A model generated the notes under the pieces. It saw only the letters and a program-made list of their open reading frames with translations. It made no database searches and was not told the origin of the DNA. The translations under genes were made by a program, and so were the position numbers. A DNA stretch of 11,548 nt from Mucilaginibacter sp. (GTDB lineage: Bacteria > Bacteroidota > Bacteroidia > Sphingobacteriales > Sphingobacteriaceae): NCBI GenBank assembly GCA_028288315.1, contig JAQBNY010000262.1:1-11548 (forward strand), in the 5' to 3' direction. Below, piece after piece: positions 6,779-11,548 of the stretch. Within the stretch, counting starts at the first letter, position 1. Every line of letters starts with the position of its first letter.

Positions 6779-7908
6779 ATATTATTGGGTTTTATACTTA
6801 ATTGCTGCAGTTCTTTATCAATTTTATTGTTCCAGAGCTGTTGTTGGTAGGTATTTGTACTGTGCTGTGTTTCTCTGTCGTACTGCTTTTGCAGTTTATC
6901 TATTTCCCTCAAAGCATCAAAATAAGCCACATTTATAGTTCCATCATAATTATTAACACTAAGCTTTTCAGCTTGGATGGCTTTCTTAAAGCGCTCGGCA
7001 GCTAACTTAACAATATCAAAATGGCGTTGTTCATGGTTCAGGCCGTATTCATCTTTAACGTCTTCCCTAACCCAACAGGCACTTTTAGGTGCAAATACTT
7101 TCAAATCAATTTTAATGATAACAACCCCTTTTATAAGTTCTACGTGTTCATTATAACCAAGGCTGGCAAAAATCTCAGCACCATGTTTACTACCCGGTTG
7201 TGGCTTTTGTTGGAAATCAGTCCATTTTAAAGGTCGGTTTGTGTTGTAATAGATAGTATCACCCTCAACACGTTCGGTATAATCATTAAACTTTATTTGA
7301 ACACTTTTTGCCAGTTTAATATTATTATCGGCCTGAGCGTTCATCCAGTTATTTAAATATACAAGGCTATTAGTGATGGTACTCCTCAACAAGGGCTCAA
7401 TTTGCTGAGCAGGCCCCGCAGCACGCTGGTAAGTAGCATTGCCGGTATAATCAGTCAAATGCACAACATCATACTCCTGCTGTAATCCAAATGAAATTAA
7501 TAATGTAACCTGTCCTTTTACCCGCCCTCGCGGTAAAGGAGTTTCTGTTACTTTAAAAGTTTTTAATTTAATAATAATCGGGCGCAGACTTTTATTAACC
7601 GGCAAGCTATAGTTAATAAAATTCTTTATAGCTGCAGTGCCCCCTTTTAATTCAAGCTTTACTGCATTGGGTTGATTACCGGGTGCAGTAACGGCAGGTA
7701 CTAAATTACCTATGATGGTATTATCAGTACGTACATCGGTAATACCGGCAATGTAAAATTCTTTGGGGGTAATGGCCAGTCGTTCATTTTTCAATTCAAC
7801 TAATGAACCGGTCTGTTTATAATATTTATACCCCGAAAAAACTACACTCAGTACAGCAAATAATAAAATAAATAAATTACGGTTTTTATGGTTCAACTTG
7901 GGTTGCAT
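6775..7908 (-). CDS. membrane-anchored DUF922-type putative zinc protease
   Basis: A 377-residue protein with one N-terminal membrane segment (about residues 11-26, no clear cleavage site), so the rest probably lies outside the inner membrane. The C-terminal half resembles DUF922: PLKWTDFQQKPQPGSKHGA (226-244), then the zincin motif HEQRH (292-296) within GLNHEQRHFDI, then YDRETQHSTNTYQQQLW (343-359), whose spacing of Tyr, Thr-x-His, Gln and Trp fits that family. DUF922 is regarded as a predicted metallopeptidase; activity here is inferred from HExxH alone. Residues about 40-200 form a separate beta-rich region (FYIAGITDVR near 51; LLRSTITNSLVYLNNWM, 173-189) that I do not recognise. The ATG at 7908 directly precedes the membrane segment and is the natural start. 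No clear promoter is seen on this strand in the 243 bases before 8152. The gene converges on the receiver gene with a four-base overlap. Confidence 0.78.
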   Translation of the reverse strand: MQPKLNHKNRNLFILLFAVLSVVFSGYKYYKQTGSLVELKNERLAITPKEFYIAGITDVRTDNTIIGNLVPAVTAPGNQPNAVKLELKGGTAAIKNFINYSLPVNKSLRPIIIKLKTFKVTETPLPRGRVKGQVTLLISFGLQQEYDVVHLTDYTGNATYQRAAGPAQQIEPLLRSTITNSLVYLNNWMNAQADNNIKLAKSVQIKFNDYTERVEGDTIYYNTNRPLKWTDFQQKPQPGSKHGAEIFASLGYNEHVELIKGVVIIKIDLKVFAPKSACWVREDVKDEYGLNHEQRHFDIVKLAAERFKKAIQAEKLSVNNYDGTINVAYFDALREIDKLQKQYDRETQHSTNTYQQQLWNNKIDKELQQLSIKPNNI

Positions 7909-8081
7909 TATTATGAAACAAACGTTTTTAAACTGCCTATATTTTATAATTTCAGGCTGATTACAAGTCCTGACAATTAAAAAGTTTAATTATTAAGATT
8001 TAAACTTACCTGTTTTGCGCTAAAGTTTTCCACAACCATACCACCGTGTTTATAACAACCGTTAAAAAAACGTTCTCCACA

Positions 8082-8113
8082 TTTGTTAATTACTAATGTG
8101 GATTGCATTTTTG
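8082..8113 (+). promoter_or_regulatory. probable promoter for the TPR protein gene
   Basis: A -33 element TTTG (8082-8085), a 20-base spacer and a -7 element CATTTTTG (8106-8113, five of six fixed positions) point to a start near 8119 and a leader of about 32 bases to the ATG at 8152. The TTG inside the -33 element opens the longest frame of the TPR gene, so this reading also argues for the later ATG. Confidence 0.45.
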
Positions 8114-8151
8114 CGTTTAGCTATTTTAGCTCCATCATTAGTACGCACTTT

Positions 8152-11100
8152 ATGATTAAACTTAAATACATTCCAGTTTTTGCATCCGTATTTTTCGCCT
8201 TTCCGGTACTGGCTCAGCAAAGCCCATCATACCATATTAACCGCATTTATCAAACCGCGGGCGATCTGATGGATAAAGGAAAGTTTGCCGCCGCTGCCGA
8301 GCAATACCGCCTGATTGAGCAATCAAGGCTTAAAACTACACAGCAGTCGAAGTTTGAATCGGAACTATCCCTGCTAAAAGAAAACTCACAATATTACGAG
8401 GCATTGTGTGCGTTAGAACTGGGTAATGACGATGCTGAAAGCATGTTCTTAAGGTTTATAAAAGAACATCCTGAAAATCCACTTACCAAACTGGCTTTTT
8501 TCCAGGTAGGTAAATCATACTTTAAGCAAGGCAAATTTACTGAAGCCCTGGTTTGGTTTAATAAGGTTGACGCGGTTGACTTAAATGGCAGCCAAAATAC
8601 TGAATACAAATTCAGGAAAGGTTACGCTTACTTTGTTACTAACGATTATAAGAACGCACAGTTATTATTTAGCGAAGTAAAAAACAAAAGGTCGCCATTT
8701 ACAGATGATGCCGTTTATTACTTTGCTTACATAGCCTACTTAAATAAAGACTATCAGCTGGCCCTTGTAAATTTTGAGCGATTAAAAAACTCTAAAAAAT
8801 ATGAGAACAGTTACCCATACTATATTACCGCGGTTTACTTTTTAGATAAGCGTTATAACGATGTTATTAACTACGCTATTCCTATTATTAATAAAACCAA
8901 ACAACAGCACCAAACAGAGATGCTGCGCATTATTGGCGCATCATATTTTGCCAAGGCTGATTATGATAATGCAGTAAAATATTATAGTCGTTTTGAAGAA
9001 GCCGACCGTGGCACAACGCAAAACACGCAAGACAGCTACCAAATTGGTTATGCTTACTATAAAGTTGGCAATAATGGCAAGGCAGCATCGGTACTGGAAA
9101 AACTGGTGGCACAAAACGATAATTACAGTCAAAGTGGTAGTTATACTTTAGGAGATATTTTCCTGAAGATGAACAACAAGCAAAGTGCACGTAATGCATT
9201 CCTCGTAGCATCAAGGCTTGACTTTGATAAGCAACTACAGGAAGATGCACTGTATCAGTACGCCAAGCTATCATATGAACTTGATTTTAACACACAGGCG
9301 CTGGATGCTACCCGCTTATATTTAAAAAACTATCCACGCTCTCGCCGTATTGATGAAGTAAAGACCTTACTGGGCGAAGAATTACTTACCTCCCGTAACT
9401 ATAAAGAGGCTGTTGAAATATTGGAACCTATCCCTAATAAATCGGTAAGTGCACAGGCTGCTTATCAAAAAGTGACTTATTACCGTGGGCTGGAATTTTA
9501 TAACGAACGCGCCTTTGAAAATGGCATTGGTATATTCCTTCGCTCGTTAAAGTACCCTATTGATACCAAAACACAGGCCTTAACCAATTACTGGATGGCC
9601 GAATCAATGTATGAAGTACGTAAGTATAGCGAATCGGTAGAGACTTTTAAGACGTTTTTGGCTATGCCGGAAGCAAAAGAGACTGATGTTTCCAATTACG
9701 CTAATTACGCGTTGGCTTATGCAGCTTTCGGTGGCGAAGAGTATAAAACAGCCGCTACCTACTTTGAACGGTTTTTACAAGGCGATGTAAAGGATAAATA
9801 CACCGAAAACGATGCGATAAGCCGTTTGGGCGATAGTTATTTTGTGTTAAAAAGTTATGGTAAGGCATTAGAGAACTATAATAAAATTATTGCACAGCAA
9901 AGCCAGGGACAAGATTATGCACTGTTTCAGCGGGGTATTATACAAGGCTTACAAGGAGCGTTGGATACCAAGATAAGTACGCTAAACGATGTATTAGCAA
10001 AGTTCCCAAATTCAGATTATGCTGATGATGCTTCATTCGAGATTGCTTATACTTATTTCTTAAAGAATGACGGTGCACGTGCAAAAACTGATCTGCTGGC
10101 TATGATTGAGAAATATCCGCGTAGCAGCTACATACCTCGTGCGTTAACTACTATAGGATTAATTGATTACAATGCAGGTGGCAACGATGATGAGGCGGTT
10201 GCCACGTTTAAACGTGTAGTGCAGGATTACTCATCAAGTGATGAAGCCAAAACAGCGCTTAAACAAATAGAAAAAATTTACACCGATAAAGGTGATGCGC
10301 AAACATTTATCAATTACGCCAATACTACATCAATTGGTAATTACTCAACCGCCGATCAGGAGAACATCATGTTTGCGGCCGCTAACAACCTTTATTTGAG
10401 GTCTGACTGGCAGGGAACTGTAAACGCTATAAATGCTTATTTTGATAAGTTCCCAACTAAACAAATTTATGAGAAGCAGGCAAGGTTTATTCGTGCGCAG
10501 AGTTTGGTTAACCTGAACAAGCCAGATGAGGCTGTGGTTGACTATAACGTTATCCTGAATGACTGGACAAGCGCATACAGCGAAAAATCGCTTATAAGTA
10601 TGGCTAAGCTTTACATTGCTCAAAAGAAATATAACGATGCCATTGTGTTTCTGAAAAGGCTGGAAACTAACTCGGAATATAAAGCCGATTATACTTTCGC
10701 TGTAAATAACCTGCTGTTATGCTACTCAATGATAAACATGCCCGATGATGTAATTAAGTATGTAAAACTGGTAAGGGATAACGAGAAATCGGCACAGGAA
10801 GACAAATATAGAACCGGTTTATATGCAGGTAAAGCTTATCTTATTAAACGAGATACTACAACTGCAGTAACCGAATTTACCTATACTGTAACTAATACCA
10901 AAACCGTTGCAGCAGCAGAGGCAAAATACAATATTGCAACTATTGAGTTCTTGAAAGGCAAGTACAAGGCATCACAAAAAACATGCTTTGATCTGGTTAA
11001 AGGATTACCCAACTATGATTATTGGGTGGCTAAAACCTATATTTTACTTGCAGATAATTACACCGCTTTAAAGGACGATTTTCAGGCTAAAGCAACGCTG

Positions 11101-11463
11101 CAAAGCATTGTTGACAATTACAAAGGCGACGATGATATTTTAGGCATAGCAAAGCAAAAGCTAAATGCAATATCGCCTCAAAAAGCAACCGAAGAAAAGC
11201 CAACAACCGAAAACAAACCGACACCAGAAGAAAAGCCGGCAACTAAAGAAACTACACCGGCGACCGAAGAAAAGCCAGCGACCGAAAATAAACCGGCACC
11301 AGAAGAAAAGCCAGCAACCGAAAATAAACCGGCACCAGAAGAAAAGCCGGCAACTAAAGAAACTATACCGGCGACCGAAAATAAACCGGCAACTGAAGAA
11401 AAACCGGCGACAGAAAATAAACCGGCAACTAAAGAAACTAAACAGGATAACAAAGAACAATAG
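8152..11463 (+). CDS. large secreted tetratricopeptide repeat (TPR) protein with Pro/Glu/Lys repeat tail
   Basis: A 1103-residue protein with a signal peptide (MIKLKYIPVF..., probable cut after A21 in VLA-QQ), placing it in the periplasm or on the outer membrane; there is no lipobox cysteine. From about residue 25 to 1010 it is nearly continuous alpha-helical TPR. Clear units include GKSYFKQGKFTEAL (near 119), LGDSYFVLKSYGKALENY (near 556) and IAYTYFLKNDGARAK (near 625). Several carry the YPxSxx linker (NYPRSRR, KFPNSDY, KYPRSSY) typical of BamD/YbgF-type TPRs, which bind other envelope proteins. Residues 1012-1103 are a low-complexity tail of 6-residue units. No enzymatic domain is visible, so the likely role is scaffolding of an envelope complex. 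The frame opens at a TTG at 8083, but only the ATG at 8152 puts the signal peptide at the N terminus. The next gene starts 11 bases after the stop, suggesting co-expression and possibly a shared complex. Confidence 0.9.
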   Translation: MIKLKYIPVFASVFFAFPVLAQQSPSYHINRIYQTAGDLMDKGKFAAAAEQYRLIEQSRLKTTQQSKFESELSLLKENSQYYEALCALELGNDDAESMFLRFIKEHPENPLTKLAFFQVGKSYFKQGKFTEALVWFNKVDAVDLNGSQNTEYKFRKGYAYFVTNDYKNAQLLFSEVKNKRSPFTDDAVYYFAYIAYLNKDYQLALVNFERLKNSKKYENSYPYYITAVYFLDKRYNDVINYAIPIINKTKQQHQTEMLRIIGASYFAKADYDNAVKYYSRFEEADRGTTQNTQDSYQIGYAYYKVGNNGKAASVLEKLVAQNDNYSQSGSYTLGDIFLKMNNKQSARNAFLVASRLDFDKQLQEDALYQYAKLSYELDFNTQALDATRLYLKNYPRSRRIDEVKTLLGEELLTSRNYKEAVEILEPIPNKSVSAQAAYQKVTYYRGLEFYNERAFENGIGIFLRSLKYPIDTKTQALTNYWMAESMYEVRKYSESVETFKTFLAMPEAKETDVSNYANYALAYAAFGGEEYKTAATYFERFLQGDVKDKYTENDAISRLGDSYFVLKSYGKALENYNKIIAQQSQGQDYALFQRGIIQGLQGALDTKISTLNDVLAKFPNSDYADDASFEIAYTYFLKNDGARAKTDLLAMIEKYPRSSYIPRALTTIGLIDYNAGGNDDEAVATFKRVVQDYSSSDEAKTALKQIEKIYTDKGDAQTFINYANTTSIGNYSTADQENIMFAAANNLYLRSDWQGTVNAINAYFDKFPTKQIYEKQARFIRAQSLVNLNKPDEAVVDYNVILNDWTSAYSEKSLISMAKLYIAQKKYNDAIVFLKRLETNSEYKADYTFAVNNLLLCYSMINMPDDVIKYVKLVRDNEKSAQEDKYRTGLYAGKAYLIKRDTTTAVTEFTYTVTNTKTVAAAEAKYNIATIEFLKGKYKASQKTCFDLVKGLPNYDYWVAKTYILLADNYTALKDDFQAKATLQSIVDNYKGDDDILGIAKQKLNAISPQKATEEKPTTENKPTPEEKPATKETTPATEEKPATENKPAPEEKPATENKPAPEEKPATKETIPATENKPATEEKPATENKPATKETKQDNKEQ
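11185..11445 (+). repeat. tandem 18-bp repeat encoding [AT][TP]E[EN]KP units
   Basis: The end of the TPR gene is built from 14 in-frame units. Eleven are 18-base units encoding ATEEKP, ATENKP, APEEKP, TTENKP or TPEEKP. Three are 21-base variants (ATKETTP, ATKETIP and the terminal ATKETKQ). Blocks ending in KPATKET recur at three places, showing a higher-order period on top of the 18-base one. The peptide is rich in Pro, Glu, Lys and Thr, highly charged and surely disordered. Every unit length is a multiple of three, so copy-number change keeps the frame. Confidence 0.93.
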
Positions 11464-11474
11464 AAGACAAGCAA

Positions 11475-11548
11475 ATGAATCAAAAATACACCTTCACGCT
11501 GCTTACCTTGTTAATGGTAGTTTACTTTGTTCCTGCTATAGCACAAAC
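11475..11548 (+). CDS. 5' end of a secreted protein (cut by window edge)
   Basis: Twenty-four complete codons are visible, starting with MNQKYTFTLLTLLMVVY and continuing to PAIAQ. This is a typical Sec signal peptide with a probable cut in AIA-Q, so the product is periplasmic or outer-membrane. The ATG lies 11 bases after the TPR gene stop with no promoter or terminator between, so the two genes are almost certainly one operon. Nothing of the mature protein is visible and no function can be given. Confidence 0.8.
   Translation, partial: MNQKYTFTLLTLLMVVYFVPAIAQ

Noticed and set aside
8001..8008. A minus-strand near-match to TAnnTTTG (TAAGTTTA) considered as the DUF922 promoter.
   Set aside because: It has one mismatch, its nearest possible -33 element is 24 bases away and the leader would be about 86 bases, unlike its neighbours. 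Evidence is too weak to list.
7921..8074. An inverted pair AACGTTTTT (7921-7929) and AAAAACGTT (8066-8074) in the divergent gap between the DUF922 and TPR genes.
   Set aside because: The arms are short, A/T-dominated and 136 bases apart, which chance can easily give. It does not suffice to claim a shared operator or an insertion element.
8930..9274. A 114-codon minus-strand open frame inside the TPR gene.
   Set aside because: It lies wholly within a well-supported coding sequence, has no recognisable domain and looks like a shadow of biased codon use.
11185..11445. Regular repeats considered as a CRISPR array.
   Set aside because: Units are contiguous with no unique spacers, are in frame with a protein and encode a Pro/Glu/Lys tail; no cas genes are nearby.
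11161..11483. Two long open frames on the minus strand, rich in repeated GCRF/SVAGFSS-type units.
   Set aside because: They are the antisense reading of the 18-bp repeat in the TPR gene, which lacks stops in several frames. Their composition is dictated by the repeat, and there is no independent start signal.

Overview
The window reads as chromosomal DNA of a Bacteroidetes bacterium, most likely Sphingobacteriaceae (Mucilaginibacter- or Pedobacter-like). The reasons are an AT-rich genome, short mostly Shine-Dalgarno-free leaders, promoter elements of the Bacteroidetes TAnnTTTG type, secreted proteins with signal peptides ending in A-Q, and an insulinase-family protein with the helical insert I recall from this phylum. 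This placement is inference from style and remembered family resemblance; no search was run.

Layout. 1-52: a small C/G-rich palindromic intergenic repeat at the edge. 53-469 (+): a GNAT acetyltransferase, followed by a hairpin. 686-1801 (+): an M42-type metallo-aminopeptidase with all expected metal and catalytic residues. 1874-2773 (+): a sugar-phosphate nucleotidyltransferase closed by a good intrinsic terminator. 2939-5872 (+): a large secreted M16 (insulinase/pitrilysin) protease, preceded by a 19-bp perfect DNA dyad beside its putative promoter and followed by a hairpin. 6021-6215 (+): a small GTG-started protein with two CYKCK knuckles. 6404-6778 (+): a stand-alone response-regulator receiver domain with a good promoter. 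6775-7908 (-): a membrane-anchored DUF922-type putative zinc protease, whose stop codon overlaps the receiver's stop. 8152-11463 (+): a roughly 1100-residue secreted TPR protein with a Pro/Glu/Lys/Thr repeat tail. 11475 to the edge (+): the start of another secreted protein, 11 bases after the TPR gene and probably in the same operon.

How the genes relate. Most genes look like separate transcription units: there are intergenic hairpins after the acetyltransferase, the nucleotidyltransferase and the M16 gene, and promoter-like elements before most genes. The only tight pair is the TPR gene and the truncated gene after it. A loose theme is proteolysis (cytoplasmic M42, exported M16, membrane-tethered DUF922), but nothing in the sequence links these genes into one pathway. 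I see no mobile element, CRISPR array, RNA gene, toxin-antitoxin pair or defence system.

Two start codons deserve attention. The longest frames of the M42 and TPR genes begin at TTG triplets that form part of promoter-like elements (645-652 and 8082-8085). The annotated starts are therefore the downstream ATGs at 686 and 8152; the latter puts a clean signal peptide at the N terminus.

I did not find a convincing new multi-gene system. The items most worth a second look are the Cys4 micro-protein, the operator-like dyad before the M16 gene, the uncharacterised N-terminal half of the DUF922 protein, and the TPR protein with its repeat tail and its truncated operon partner.
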